Shown: piece after piece, positions 18,014 through 28,177 of the stretch
Position numbering within the stretch: the first letter of the stretch is position 1
How the letters are laid out: each line of letters begins with the position of its first letter
Assembly: GCA_963798505.1 (NCBI GenBank)
Contig: CAWCTX010000011.1
Coordinates: forward strand, 128,017-192,016
Source of the DNA: CAVWSM01 sp963798505
Lineage (GTDB): Bacteria; Actinomycetota; Actinomycetes; Jiangellales; Jiangellaceae
Direction: 5' to 3'
Length of the DNA stretch: 64,000 nt
Notes under the pieces: model-generated
Told to the model about the DNA's origin: nothing
Databases searched by the model: none
Seen by the model: only the letters and a program-made list of their open reading frames with translations
Program-made: the position numbers and the translations under genes

Positions 18014-19061
18014 CTAAATTTGGTTCTGCTGGGCGGGCGGGTGGCCCTTTTCGGCTTCTCGGGCCGTGCGTCCACAGATGTGCCTGGCAATGTACGCCGC
18101 GTCGCGCCCTACCCCGCCAATGAGCCCAGAGGTGAAGGCGTACAGGAAGAGCCGGCCCACGAAGAAGAGTCCCGGAACGTCCCGCGTGATACCGCGGTCT
18201 TGGACGGCTCACGTCAGGCGCAAACGCGGGCAGCTCGACCCACCCGAAGTCTGGACGGAAGCCCGTGCACCAGATCACCGTCGAGACCGCAAGTACATGC
18301 CCATCTGCGAGCATCGGCATCCCGCCGCTGGCGCCGACGGTCCGTGGGACGCGTTCGACGCCTGCCGCGGCCAGGTCCTTCGACTTGACGCTCTCGAGCG
18401 GCGCTCCCGCGGACAGGAGCTTCGATCGCATCCGCCGACCGATAGGCGTCCCGGTCGTGAGGACGTGGTTGGCGAAGAACCATAACGGTGCGACCTCGTA
18501 TGCGATCTCGGCTCCTGAGTTGCCCGCGCCGACGACGAGGGCATCGCCGGTCGGCAGCGCTGACGGACGGCGGTAGTCGCTCGAGTGCAGCTGCACGATG
18601 TCTGGCGCGAGTTCGCTGGCGAACGGTGGGATGTTCGGCGTCTGGAATGCGCCGGTGGCGACGACGACATTCTCCGCACCGAAGGTGGCGTTGCCCGACT
18701 CGATGACGAAGGACCCGTCGGCACGGGAGAGCCGGTCAACGTGGATCCCGTGGCGCACGGGGAGTGCGAAGTGCCGTGCGTACATCTCGACATAGTCGGC
18801 CACCTCGTCCATCGTCGGGTGGCCACTCGCCGGTCCCGGAAAGCGCATCCCCGGCAGTGCGGAGAAGCGCGCGGGCGTGATGAGAGACAGCGAGTCCCAA
18901 CGGCTGCGCCAGGAGTCGCCGGTCTGCTGGCGCTCGTCCAGGATCACGAACCGTCTGCCCCGCCGGGCGAGCTCGTACCCGACGGCGAGGCCGGCCTGCC
19001 CCCCTCCGATGATCACCGTCTCGAATGGCTCCGGCTCATCGGCAAGGCCCACAGCACTCAC
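18014..19061 (-). pseudogene. Flavin-containing monooxygenase-like NAD(P)/FAD protein, frameshift near the C-terminus
   Basis: N-terminal FAD motif VIIGGGQAGLAVGYELA (residue 16), central NADPH motif ALVVGAGNSGAEIAYEV (residue 170) and VIWCTGFRPDFGWV (residue 262) mark the FMO/CzcO family. After about 18210 the annotated frame becomes Arg-rich nonsense. The adjacent frame reads DRGITRDVPGLFFVG and SGLIGGVGRDAAYIARH, the normal family end, with a stop at 18014. One missing base near 18205-18220 explains this. Without it the enzyme would be about 350 residues and probably functional. Confidence 0.75.
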
Positions 19062-19133
19062 CTCGCTCCATGCGACCGGGATAAGCGCAGGATGCTGACG
19101 AATCGGTGCGGCAGTATCGGGGAGGTCCCCTAC

Positions 19134-20708
19134 TTAGAGGCGGATCTTCTCCCGAGTCGCGTACGCGGCCGCTTCGGCACGATTGCGAAGGCCGAGCTTG
19201 GACAGCACATTGCCCACGTGGTGCTCGACCGTCTTGCGCGTGATGTAGAGGCGGTCGCCGATCTCGGGATTGGACAACCCGGCGCCGATGAGGCCAAGGA
19301 CCTCGGTCTCGCGCTTCGTCAGTGCGCCCACTCCCTTGGTACCGGTCCGGATGGGCACACCGAACGAGCGCAGCAGCGCACCGGCCGCATCGGCGTGCCG
19401 AGCGGCTTGGAGCCGCTCGAAGTCGGCGAGCGCAGCTTTCGCTTCGGAAACGGCCACATCGGGTGAGCGTTCGGCGAGTGCGCGGGCCATCTCCAGGCGC
19501 GTACGGGCGAGCTCCAGCGGCAGCTTGGCACGCGCGAAATCTGCCAAGGCGTCCTGCAGCAAGGGACGCGCAGCATCGCCATGTCCTCTCGCCACGTGGA
19601 CCTGTCCCATGGCGAGAGAGGCGGCCGCGGTGAGATACGGCAATCGCTGCGTCGCGGCGAGCCGGCTCAGTCGCTGTGCGACCCGCCAGGCATCGTCGAC
19701 GTTGCCCTCGTCGAGATGGACGTCGACCAACAGGGCCAGCAACGGGCCGGCCATGGTCGACGCCCCTACCGAAGGAGTGTCGTCTTCAGGATCCGAAGTG
19801 TGCCTCTCGAGGAGGTCGCGGGCGAGCTCCGTCTCGCCGCGGGCCAGGTGAACCGCGGCGAGCGCTCCGACGGCATCCGGGTGCTGCTCGAGTCCCTCCA
19901 AGAGCTGAACTGCCTCCTCGATACGGCCCTGCCGAAGGCGCAGATTCGCGAGGCGGATGAGGGCAGCGTCGCGCCGCGCCGAGACGCCCCGATCGAAATG
20001 CCTGGCCGCTTCGGCGAGCTGAACCTCCGCCTCGCTCCAGCGTCCTGCGGCCGTGAGGATCCCTCCGTAGTGGGCGCGGCAGAACGCGGCGACAATGTTC
20101 CTCCGCTTCATGAGGTCCTCGGTCGCGCGCATCCATTGGTCCGCGCGGGGAACGTCGTTGACCAGCTCGCACGCCCAAAAGAACGCACAGAACGTCGAGT
20201 CCACGACGCTGAAGTCGGTGAGCTCACCCGCGATGGCCGCTGCCAGGACCTCGTCGAGGCAGACCAGTCCGTCCTCGACACGGTTGGTCAGCAGGAGGAC
20301 GCCGCCGAGATAGGCCAACGCATCGAACTCGACGGCCGGATCGCCGAACCGGCGGCCGATGGTGCTCGCTTCACGGAGCATGGACTCCCGGATCTGCATG
20401 TCCTGTTCTGCGAAGGAGTCGACGATCAGGACCCATCCGGCTTCGGGTGTGTCCTCGCCCGCCTCCTCGAAGATGCGGCGGGCGCGCGCCAACCATCCGC
20501 TCTCCACGGCCCAGTCGCCGAAGACGCTCCCGCTGATCCACGCGAGCCGGCGCGCCGCGCGGCCAGCAGCCGTGTTCAGGCGTTCCCTTCGATAGGCGGA
20601 GTAGGCACGCTCGTAATGCTCGACAGCCGAGGTGTATTCACACTCGAGGTACAGAGCGTCAGCCAGGCCTTCGAACGCCGCGCCCGACTCATCCTGACGA
20701 GAACCCAC
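19134..20708 (-). CDS. TPR-type LuxR-family transcriptional regulator
   Basis: 524 residues: an extended array of TPR-like helical repeats (about 1-440) that probably senses a protein or ligand, and a C-terminal LuxR helix-turn-helix (LTKRETEVLGLIGAGLSNPEI, near residue 456). There is no ATPase module, unlike the LAL proteins at 45-51 kb. Start is GTG at 20708, 20 bp after the SDR stop on the same strand, so the SDR and regulator are probably co-expressed. Confidence 0.85.
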   Translation of the reverse strand: MGSRQDESGAAFEGLADALYLECEYTSAVEHYERAYSAYRRERLNTAAGRAARRLAWISGSVFGDWAVESGWLARARRIFEEAGEDTPEAGWVLIVDSFAEQDMQIRESMLREASTIGRRFGDPAVEFDALAYLGGVLLLTNRVEDGLVCLDEVLAAAIAGELTDFSVVDSTFCAFFWACELVNDVPRADQWMRATEDLMKRRNIVAAFCRAHYGGILTAAGRWSEAEVQLAEAARHFDRGVSARRDAALIRLANLRLRQGRIEEAVQLLEGLEQHPDAVGALAAVHLARGETELARDLLERHTSDPEDDTPSVGASTMAGPLLALLVDVHLDEGNVDDAWRVAQRLSRLAATQRLPYLTAAASLAMGQVHVARGHGDAARPLLQDALADFARAKLPLELARTRLEMARALAERSPDVAVSEAKAALADFERLQAARHADAAGALLRSFGVPIRTGTKGVGALTKRETEVLGLIGAGLSNPEIGDRLYITRKTVEHHVGNVLSKLGLRNRAEAAAYATREKIRL

Positions 20709-20728
20709 CCAATCGATGATGGCAGCGG

Positions 20729-21523
20729 CTAGTCGTCCAGGCTGCCCATGGTCAGGTTGACAGTCGTTCCGGTCATCCCGCTGGCCTTGTCGGAAGCCAT
20801 GAAGGCCGCCACGTCAGCCATCTCCGTGAGCGTCATGAGCCGTCGGGGATGGGTCCTGCTTGCGAGAACCTCCTGGAACTGCTCCCAGGTCATGCCCAAT
20901 GCCTTGGCGCGAGACTCGAAGAAGCGTCTCCGCGATCCGACCGATTCCGGCATCGCCTGCGGCCGCAGACCGACCACACGAATACCCCGAGGCGCGAGCT
21001 CCGCGGACAGGTCGCGAGTGAGTGCCTCCTTCGCAGCCTGCGCCGGACCGTAGCCTCCCACCAAGGACAGGCCCGTACGCGAGTGGAGTGTGCTGACGGT
21101 CATGATCACCCCCGCTTCGTTGGGAGCCATCCGCCGGGCCGCCAGGCGCGCGGTCAGGAAGTACGACCTGCTGTAGGTCGCAATCGGTAGGGAGAACTGC
21201 TCGACATCCAGCTCGACCAGCGGCACACCAAGAATCGCCGGGTCCGAGTTCCCGACCGCGTTGAACGAGATGTCGAGGCGACCCGCCTTGTCGATCACGG
21301 ACTGCAGATGTGTGTCCACAGCCTGCTCGTCCAGAGCGTCGACCTCCGCGGCGTCGGCGTATCCGCCGGCGGAAACGATCCCCTTGGCGACTGCTTCGAC
21401 AGGTGCCAGGTTGCGCCCGGTGAGAAACAGCTTGGCACCCTCGCGCGCAAAGGCGAGTGCGACGGCACCGCCGATGGCGCCCCCGGTTCCGTAGATCACC
21501 GCAACCTTGTCCTCCAGCATCAT
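20729..21523 (-). CDS. SDR-family oxidoreductase
   Basis: 264 residues, classical short-chain dehydrogenase. The cofactor motif is unusual: YGTGGAIGGAVA near residue 10 instead of TGxxxGIG. NAVGNS replaces NNAG. The active-site Tyr-Lys spacing is altered: GGYGPAQAAKEAL has the Tyr, then AQA and Lys one position late. Activity is therefore less certain than in typical SDRs. It heads an operon with the LuxR gene and diverges from the ECF sigma gene across 125 bp. Confidence 0.8.
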   Translation of the reverse strand: MMLEDKVAVIYGTGGAIGGAVALAFAREGAKLFLTGRNLAPVEAVAKGIVSAGGYADAAEVDALDEQAVDTHLQSVIDKAGRLDISFNAVGNSDPAILGVPLVELDVEQFSLPIATYSRSYFLTARLAARRMAPNEAGVIMTVSTLHSRTGLSLVGGYGPAQAAKEALTRDLSAELAPRGIRVVGLRPQAMPESVGSRRRFFESRAKALGMTWEQFQEVLASRTHPRRLMTLTEMADVAAFMASDKASGMTGTTVNLTMGSLDD

Positions 21524-21648
21524 CTCTGGCTCCGTTCTGGATCGTCACAGCCGTCGAGGATGTAGACACCGGAGCGTCGGGGAAATGGGCGCTCACCAAC
21601 CGCCCAGATCGTCCCTCCGCCGGTGTCCATACAGGATGGAGGTGCGAC

Positions 21649-22692
21649 ATGGCGCAGGAGGACGGTGACACGATGGCGTCGGTGGCGGCAGCGGACCTGA
21701 TCTCAAGGGCACGAGCTGGGAACGGCGACGCATTCCGCGAGCTGACCGAGCCGTATCGCCGAGAGCTACTGGTGCACTGCTACCGGATGCTCGGATCCTT
21801 TCAAGATGCCGAGGACGCCCTCCAAGACACGCTGCTGACCGCGTGGCAAGGCCTCAAAGGGTTCGAGGGACGCGCCTCGCTGCGTACCTGGCTCTACAGG
21901 ATCGCCACCAACCGCTGTCTCAACGCGCGCCGTTCGGCCAGCCGACGCCCGGCCAAGGAGTGGGACGTGCCCAAGGTGCAACCGCCCGAGCCGACGCGGC
22001 TCGGCGAAGTCGTCTGGCTCGAGCCATTTCCGGACACCCTCCTCGAGGGTGCGATCGACATGCCGATCGGCCCGGACGCCCGCTATGAGCAGACCGAGTC
22101 CATCTCTCTCGCCTTCGTGACCGCGCTCCAGATCCTGCCCCCGCGCCAGCTCGCCGTCCTCATCTTGCGTGACGTCCTCGGATTCCATGCAGGCGAGGTG
22201 GCCGACATGCTGGGCTCGACCGTCGAGTCGGTCAACAGCGCCCTCAAGCGGGCGCGCGCCAGCCTGCAGCGCCGACGGTCGCCGACCGCCGACCGCGAAC
22301 CCCCTCCCGCCTCCGACTCACCCGCCGAGGATGCGATCGTGGCGAAGTTCGTGCGCGCGTACGAGTCCGCCGATCTCGACGCGCTGGTCGCCCTGCTGAC
22401 GGGCGACGTCTTCATCTCGATGCCACCGATGCCCTTCGAATACGAAGGCCGCGACATCGTGGCTCCGTTCTTCGCGAGCATCTTCCGCGCGGGGCGCAGG
22501 TTCGACCTCGTACGGACGCGGGCCAACGGTCAGCCGGCTTTCGGGGCCTACCTGCGCGCGCCTGCCGGCGTCAGCCACGGGGTCGGCCTCTTCGTCCTCA
22601 CCCTCGCCGGGGAACGGATCTGCGCCATGACGCGCTTCGACAACAGCGTGTTGCCCTGGTTCGGGCTGCCCCGATCACTCCCAAGCCGATAG
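21649..22692 (+). CDS. ECF RNA polymerase sigma factor with C-terminal SnoaL-like domain (SigG-type)
   Basis: 347 residues. Sigma region 2 (YRRELLVHCYRMLGSFQDAEDALQD-type, 21754-21830) and region 4 (LPPRQLAVLILRDVLGFHAGEVADMLG, 22135-22215) are complete. A C-terminal NTF2/SnoaL_2 domain (residues 225-345) is typical of the SigG/SigJ-like ECF groups, where it replaces a classical anti-sigma factor. Start is ATG at 21649 with a perfect GGAGGT RBS at 21638-21643. The divergent SDR is a plausible target. Confidence 0.87.
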   Translation: MAQEDGDTMASVAAADLISRARAGNGDAFRELTEPYRRELLVHCYRMLGSFQDAEDALQDTLLTAWQGLKGFEGRASLRTWLYRIATNRCLNARRSASRRPAKEWDVPKVQPPEPTRLGEVVWLEPFPDTLLEGAIDMPIGPDARYEQTESISLAFVTALQILPPRQLAVLILRDVLGFHAGEVADMLGSTVESVNSALKRARASLQRRRSPTADREPPPASDSPAEDAIVAKFVRAYESADLDALVALLTGDVFISMPPMPFEYEGRDIVAPFFASIFRAGRRFDLVRTRANGQPAFGAYLRAPAGVSHGVGLFVLTLAGERICAMTRFDNSVLPWFGLPRSLPSR

Positions 22693-22755
22693 CAGGATTC
22701 CCCACACTGCCTCCGGAGTCCGCCACCGATTTGAAGCAACTCGCGCGAAGGGTGG

Positions 22756-22941
22756 GTGTTCGCTCGCGCCCGACGATTCCGGGCGACGCTGGCAGCGATC
22801 TTCGCGGTGAGTGGCGCGGCGGGCGGGGTCGGCGGATGGATCGGTGACCACGTCGTCCGGCGTATCGATCCGGCGCACTTCCGGCGGGTCGTGGTCTCGG
22901 CGCTCGTGGTGAGTTCGACCGTGGCGCTGCTGCACACCGGA
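22756..22941 (+). pseudogene. C-terminal remnant of a TauE/SafE-type sulfite exporter
   Basis: The frame RFRATLAAIFAVSGAAGG, then HFRRVVVSALVVSSTVALLHT, matches the last membrane segments of TauE/SafE permeases. No start or upstream half is present, and the sigma gene ends only 64 bp before. It is a truncated relic of about 60 residues. The remainder of the gap to 23121 carries the FadE operator. Confidence 0.5.
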
Positions 22942-22989
22942 GCCGCCGCCTCTGACGCCGACCGGGGATTTGGCTCGGTAACACCCTGC

Positions 22990-23012
22990 ATACCGTCTGG
23001 ACGGTATTGACA
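22990..23012 (+). promoter_or_regulatory. Perfect 8-2-8 palindromic operator overlapping a TTGACA -35 box
   Basis: ATACCGTC-TG-GACGGTAT at 22990-23007 is an exact palindrome. Its last base begins a consensus TTGACA at 23007-23012; a weak TCTGAT box lies 18 bp further at 23031-23036. The site is about 115 bp before the first gene of the acyl-CoA operon, whose second gene encodes a TetR regulator. A TetR dimer bound here would block the -35 element, so autorepression of the operon is the natural reading. Confidence 0.65.
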
Positions 23013-23121
23013 GACGGCTCATCCCTGGTGTCTGATTCGAGCCCACGGCCAACGGTGGCCGGGCGAGCATGATCCCGCCCAGCCACGCGGCCGCCCGACG
23101 CGGACACCGGAAGGCTGGGGA

Positions 23122-24915
23122 ATGGGCCACTACCGAAGCAACCTGCGCGACCTGCGCTTCAACCTGTTCGAGGTGCTCGGGCTGGGTGAGCTGCTCGGGA
23201 CGGGCCGCTTCGCGGAGCTCGACGCGGAGACCGTCGAGGACATGCTTGCCGAGGTGGAGCGGCTTGCCTCCGGACCCGTGGCCGAGTCGTTCATCGAGGC
23301 CGACCGGAATCCGCCGGTGTACGACCCGGCCACCTGTTCGGTCACGATGCCCGAGGCGTTCAAGCGGTCGTACGACGCGTACATGGCCGCCGAGTGGTGG
23401 CGGCTCGACCTGCCGCCCGCGCTCGGCGGGGTCGCCGCTCCCCGCGTCCTGTGGTGGGCGCTCATGGAGATGATCCAGGGCGCGCAGGCGGCGGTCTACA
23501 TGTTCAGCGGCGGGCCTGGCTTCGGCGGGCTGCTGCACAGCATGGGTACCGAGGAGCAGCAGCGGGTCGCAGAGCTCATGGTCGACCGCCAGTGGGGCGC
23601 CACGATGGTGCTCACCGAGCCCGACGCCGGCTCGGATGTCGGCGCGGGCCGCACCAGGGCCGTGCGCCAGGCCGACGGTAGCTGGCACATCGAGGGCGTG
23701 AAGCGGTTCATCACGTCTGCCGAGCACGACCTCGCGGAGAACATCGTGCACTTCGTGCTGGCCCGACCGGAGGGTCATGGGCCGGGCACCAAGGGCCTGT
23801 CGATGTTCCTCGTGCCGAAGTTCCACTTCGACCCGGAGACCGGCGAGCTGGGCGCGCGCAACGGTGTCTACGCGACCAACGTCGAGAAGAAGATGGGCCT
23901 GAAGGTCTCGACGACCTGCGAGCTCACCTTCGGCGAGAACGAGCCCGCCGTCGGCTGGCTGGTCGGCGACGTGCACGACGGCATCGCCCAGATGTTCAAG
24001 GTCATCGAGTCCGCGCGCATGCAGGTCGGGGTCAAGGCGATCGGCACCCTGTCGACCGGCTACCTCAACGCGCTCGACTACGCGCGCAGCCGCGTGCAGG
24101 GCCCAGACCTGGCGCAGTTCAGCGACAAGACCGCACCGCGCGTCACCATCGACCAGCACCCCGACGTGCGACGGATGCTCATGCTGCAGAAGGCGTACGC
24201 CGAGGGCCTGCGCGCGGTCTACCTCTATACCGCCAGCCAGCTCGACCTCGGGGTCAGCGCGGTCAACGACCTGCTGCTGCCCATCGTCAAGGGCGTCGGG
24301 TCGGAGCGGTCCTACGAGCTGCTCGCGCAGTCGCTGCAGACGCTCGGCGGATCGGGCTTCCTGCAGGACTACCCGATCGAGCAGTACGTCAGAGACACGA
24401 AGATCGACACGCTGTACGAGGGCACCACCGGTATCCAGGGGCAGGACTTCTTCTTCCGCAAGATCGTGCGCGACGACGCGAAGGCCCTCACGGTCGTCGT
24501 CGACGAGATCGAGGCCTTCGTCGAGACGCTCGAGCACGACGGCCGGCTCAAGCTCGAGGCGGACCGCCTGGCCGCCGCACTGGGCAACGTCATCGAGATG
24601 GTCGACCTCATGCGCGGGTGGAACGACGCCGCTGCCGACCAACCGGAGGAGATCTACAAGGTCGGCCAGAACACCACCCGGCTGCTCATGAGTGTCGGCG
24701 ACCTGCTCATCGGCTGGCTGCTGCTGCGGCAGGCCGCCGTCGCACAGGACGCGCTCGCGCGAGGAGCAAGCGGTGCGGACGAAGACTTCTACGCGGGCAA
24801 GGTCGCGGTCGCCCACTTCTTCGCCGCAACCGTGCTGCCCGAGCTCGCTGCCCGCCGCCGCGTGGTCGAGGAGACCGACAACACCCTCATGGACGTCGCG
24901 GACGGGGCGTTCTGA
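23122..24915 (+). CDS. Acyl-CoA dehydrogenase (FadE5-like, long form)
   Basis: 597 residues, the length of the FadE5/AcdA long group. An N-terminal extension is followed by the FAD/substrate signature LTEPDAGSDVGAG near residue 169 and the catalytic glutamate region YEGTTGIQGQDFF near residue 432. It oxidises acyl-CoA to enoyl-CoA as the first beta-oxidation step. First gene of a coupled operon: its TGA overlaps the ATG of the TetR gene (TGATG). Operator upstream at 22990. Confidence 0.92.
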   Translation: MGHYRSNLRDLRFNLFEVLGLGELLGTGRFAELDAETVEDMLAEVERLASGPVAESFIEADRNPPVYDPATCSVTMPEAFKRSYDAYMAAEWWRLDLPPALGGVAAPRVLWWALMEMIQGAQAAVYMFSGGPGFGGLLHSMGTEEQQRVAELMVDRQWGATMVLTEPDAGSDVGAGRTRAVRQADGSWHIEGVKRFITSAEHDLAENIVHFVLARPEGHGPGTKGLSMFLVPKFHFDPETGELGARNGVYATNVEKKMGLKVSTTCELTFGENEPAVGWLVGDVHDGIAQMFKVIESARMQVGVKAIGTLSTGYLNALDYARSRVQGPDLAQFSDKTAPRVTIDQHPDVRRMLMLQKAYAEGLRAVYLYTASQLDLGVSAVNDLLLPIVKGVGSERSYELLAQSLQTLGGSGFLQDYPIEQYVRDTKIDTLYEGTTGIQGQDFFFRKIVRDDAKALTVVVDEIEAFVETLEHDGRLKLEADRLAAALGNVIEMVDLMRGWNDAAADQPEEIYKVGQNTTRLLMSVGDLLIGWLLLRQAAVAQDALARGASGADEDFYAGKVAVAHFFAATVLPELAARRRVVEETDNTLMDVADGAF

Positions 24916-25538
24916 TGCCCCGGCCCAGGACCATGACCGCCGACGGCGACGTCCGCACACGCATCCTCGCCGCCGCGGTCGAGCTGTTCGCCGAGCGGAG
25001 CTTCGAGGGAACCCCCGTGCAGGAGATCGTCGAACGTGCGGGTGTCACCAAGGGTGCGATGTACCACTACTTCAAGGCGAAGGAAGATCTGCTCTTCGAG
25101 ATCTACAGCGCCGTCTACCGCGAGCAGTTCGCGTCGCTCGAGCGCATCCTCGCCAAGAAGGAAGACCCGGCCACGACGCTCCGAGCAGTGATCGAGGACG
25201 TCGTCACGATGACGGCCACCTACATCCGCGAGGCGCGGGTGTTCGTGCGGGACTCCTGGCGCATCGATGCCGCGCGCTGGCACGAGCTGCAGGCCGACTG
25301 GCGGCGCTACCAGGACTCGGTACGCGCAGTCATCCGCGATGGCCAGGATTCCGGGGTGTTCAGCGCGGCGGCCTCGCCCGAGGTCGTCTCGTGGTCGATC
25401 TTCGGCCTGACCAACTCGATGCCTACCTGGTTCCGGCCGGACGGCCCCAAGCCGGCCACCGTGATTGCGTCGGAGCTCGCCGATCTCGTCCTCGCCGGCC
25501 TGCGGCCGACGACCACCGAAGGGGAAACCCAATCATGA
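24915..25538 (+). CDS. TetR-family transcriptional regulator of the acyl-CoA operon
   Basis: 207 residues. N-terminal TetR helix-turn-helix (FEGTPVQEIVERAGVTKGAMYHYFKAKEDLL-like, 25000-25090) and a ligand-binding helical domain of the KstR2/FadR-type size. Encoded second in the operon and coupled to both neighbours by overlapping stop/start codons. It probably binds the palindrome at 22990-23007 and is released by an acyl-CoA. Confidence 0.9.
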   Translation: MPRPRTMTADGDVRTRILAAAVELFAERSFEGTPVQEIVERAGVTKGAMYHYFKAKEDLLFEIYSAVYREQFASLERILAKKEDPATTLRAVIEDVVTMTATYIREARVFVRDSWRIDAARWHELQADWRRYQDSVRAVIRDGQDSGVFSAAASPEVVSWSIFGLTNSMPTWFRPDGPKPATVIASELADLVLAGLRPTTTEGETQS

Positions 25539-26293
25539 GCCGCCTCACCGGTCGTGTCGCGTTGGTCACCGGAGCCGCTCGCGGCATCGGTGCCGCTACC
25601 GCGCAGCGCCTGGCTTCCGACGGTGCCGCCGTCGCCGTCGTCGACCTGCGCGAAGCCGACACCGCCGAGACCGTCGACGCGATCCGGAGCAAGGGTGGCA
25701 CTGCGATCGGCATCGGTGCCGACGTGTCCGTCGCCGACCAGGTCGAGGCAGCGGTGGACCGCACGGTTGCCGAGCTAGGCGGCATGCACATCCTCGTCAA
25801 CAACGCCGGCATCATCCGCGACAACCTGCTGTTCAAGATGACCGAGGACGACTGGGACGCCGTCATGGCGGTCCACCTGCGCGGCGCGTTCCTGTGCTCG
25901 CGGGCCGCCCAGCGGCACATGGTCGAGCAGCGCTGGGGCAAGATCGTCAACATCAGCTCCACCTCGGCGCTCGGCAACCGTGGCCAGGCCAACTACGCAG
26001 CCGCCAAGGCCGGCATGCAGGGCTTCACCCGGACCCTCGCCATCGAGCTCGGGCCGTTCGGCATCAACGTCAACTCAGTCGCACCCGGCTTCATCGCCAC
26101 GGCAATGATCGACCAGACCGCGCAGCGCATGGGCGTCAGCAGCGAGGACTTCGCCAAAGCAGCCGCCGATGCGCTCCCGCTGCGCCGGTTCGGCGTGCCC
26201 GACGACATCGCCGGCGTCATCGCGTTCCTCGTCAGCGACGACGCGTCGTACATCACCGGGCAGAACATCTACGTCGACGGTGGCCACCGCTGA
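25535..26293 (+). CDS. FabG-like SDR (3-oxoacyl-ACP/3-hydroxyacyl-CoA reductase)
   Basis: 252 residues with canonical SDR motifs: TGAARGIG (residue 13), NNAGII (90), the catalytic Ser in NISSTSA (139) and YAAAKAG (154). The C-terminal YITGQNIYVDGGHR is typical of FabG. In a catabolic operon it most likely interconverts 3-hydroxyacyl- and 3-oxoacyl-CoA. ATG overlaps the TetR stop. Confidence 0.9.
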   Translation: MSRLTGRVALVTGAARGIGAATAQRLASDGAAVAVVDLREADTAETVDAIRSKGGTAIGIGADVSVADQVEAAVDRTVAELGGMHILVNNAGIIRDNLLFKMTEDDWDAVMAVHLRGAFLCSRAAQRHMVEQRWGKIVNISSTSALGNRGQANYAAAKAGMQGFTRTLAIELGPFGINVNSVAPGFIATAMIDQTAQRMGVSSEDFAKAAADALPLRRFGVPDDIAGVIAFLVSDDASYITGQNIYVDGGHR

Positions 26294-27728
26294 TGCCAGA
26301 GCTCCACGAGCTGGATGCGCTCGCGCAGGCGGCCGCCATCCAAGCAGGGGAGGTGAGCTCGAGCGAGCTCGTCGACCACCACCTCGCCCGTGTCGCCGCC
26401 TACGACGCCCAGCTCGGCGCGTTCATCACCGTCACCGCCGACACGGCTCGCGACGAGGCGCGGCGGGCGGACAAGCGACTGCGCGAGGGCGACACCGCCG
26501 GGCTCTCCCCGCTGTTCGGCGTACCCACCGCAGTCAAGGACCTTGCGGCGACCGCCGGCGTACGCACGACGTTCGGCTCGGTCGCGTTCGCCGAGTTCGT
26601 GCCGGAGGTCGACGCACACACTGTCACGCTCATGCGCGAGTCCGGTCTGGTGAGCCTCGGCAAGACCAACACACCGGAGTTCGGCGCGTCCGCCTACACG
26701 GACAACGACGTTGCACATTCAGCCCGTACGCCGTGGGATCGCACCCGCTCCGCGGGCGGGTCGAGCGGTGGCGCAGCGGCGGCCGTCTCTGCGGCGATGG
26801 TGCCGGTCGCCCACGGCAGCGATGGCGGCGGCTCCCTGCGCATCCCCGCGAGCGCCTGCGGCGTGTTCGGCTTCAAGCCGTCGCGCGGGCGGGTGAGCAA
26901 CGGACCGCTCGGCGCTCGACGTCACGGGTCTCGGCGTGCAGGGCCCCATCGCACGGACCGTACGGGACGCCGCCGCGATGCTCGACGTGCTCGCCGTGCC
27001 GATGCCGGGCGATCCGTTCTGGGCACCGCCCCAGCCCGAGGGTAGGACGTTTCTCGACGCTGCCAGACGTGACCCGGGTCGGCTGCGCATCGCCCGCTAC
27101 GCCGACCCTGGCCTGCCCGGCATCGACGTCGACCCGGCGTGCGTGGAGGCCTACGAGGAGGCGTCTCGGCTGCTGTCCGATCTCGGGCACGAGGTCGAGG
27201 ACATCGCCAACCCGTTCGGCGCGGAGTTCGAGCAGCCGTTCATCGTCACCTGGGCCGTGCAGCAGCTCGCGCTCCCGCTGCCCGACGACGCGGAGCCGCT
27301 CCTGCGGCCGATGACCCGCTGGTGGCGGGACCTGGCACGAGCCACGAGCGCCGGCGAGCTCTTCGATGCGCTCGCGGCGATGCAGCTCGGCGCCCGCCGC
27401 GTGCTGACCGCGCTCGACCGCTTCGACGCGCGTACTCACTCCGACGCTTGCGATGCTGCCGCAGCCGCCACAGTGGTTCACCGAGCCTGCCGACCGGGAC
27501 GTCGAGCGCCAGCGGCAGACCGAGTTCAGCCCATTCACTGCGGCGTTCAACATCACCGGCCAGCCGTCGGCGAGCCTGCCGCTGCACTGGACCGCCGACG
27601 GGCTGCCCGTGGGCGTCATGCTCAGCGGCCGGCCCGCCGGCGACGCGCAGCTGCTCTCGCTATGCGCGCAGGTCGAGGCCGCGCGCCCGTGGCGAGATCG
27701 TGGGCTCACAATCACCGGAGGAATCTGA
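26293..27728 (+). pseudogene. Amidase (amidase-signature family), two frameshifts
   Basis: Ser-Ser-Lys amidase of about 478 residues when the frames are joined. The catalytic Lys is in VPTAVKDLA near residue 81 and the nucleophile loop is GGSSGGAAAAV near residue 157. Frame switches occur near 26915 (after SNGPLG) and near 27430, where VLTPTLAMLPQPP resumes the family sequence. ATG overlaps the FabG stop and the TGA overlaps the MaoC ATG. An amidase inside a beta-oxidation operon suggests an acyl-amide substrate, which is inference. Confidence 0.75.
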
Positions 27729-28177
27729 TGACATTCGCCTCGATCGACGACCTGCGGGCCGCCGTCGGCACCGATCTCGGCACGAGCGACTGGGTCGACA
27801 TCGACCAGAATCGCATCGACCTCTTTGCCGACGCCACCGACGACCACCAGTGGATCCACGTCGACCCCGAGCGTGCCGCGGCGGGCCCGTTCGGCACCAC
27901 CATCGCGCACGGCTTCCTCACCCTGTCGCTGCTGCCGAGCCTGGGAGAAGGGCTCAGCGACGTCGAAGGCGCGAAGATGGGCGTCAACTACGGGCTCAAC
28001 AAGGTGCGCTTCCCAGCCCCGGTGCCCGTCGGGTCACGCGTGCGCGCACACGTACGGCTGCTCTCAGTCGACGACGTACCCGGCGGTGTCCAAGTGGTCA
28101 CGCAGGTGACGATCGAGCGCGAGGGCGGAGACAAGCCCGTCTGCGTCGCCGAGTCCGTGTCCCGCATCTACGTATGA
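27728..28177 (+). CDS. MaoC-family dehydratase (R-specific enoyl-CoA hydratase-like)
   Basis: 149-residue single hot-dog domain. The hydratase-2 motif is complete: FADATDDHQWIHVDPERAAAG near residue 33 (catalytic Asp/His) and GTTIAHGFLTLSLLP near residue 60. It hydrates enoyl-CoA in the pathway opened by the dehydrogenase upstream. Coupled on both sides by stop/start overlaps. Confidence 0.9.
   Translation: MTFASIDDLRAAVGTDLGTSDWVDIDQNRIDLFADATDDHQWIHVDPERAAAGPFGTTIAHGFLTLSLLPSLGEGLSDVEGAKMGVNYGLNKVRFPAPVPVGSRVRAHVRLLSVDDVPGGVQVVTQVTIEREGGDKPVCVAESVSRIYV

Noticed and set aside
22675..24960. 761-codon open frame on the minus strand opposite FadE and TetR
   Set aside because: It is the antisense of two clearly conserved genes; long antisense frames are expected in GC-rich DNA, and the sequence has no family-like motif.
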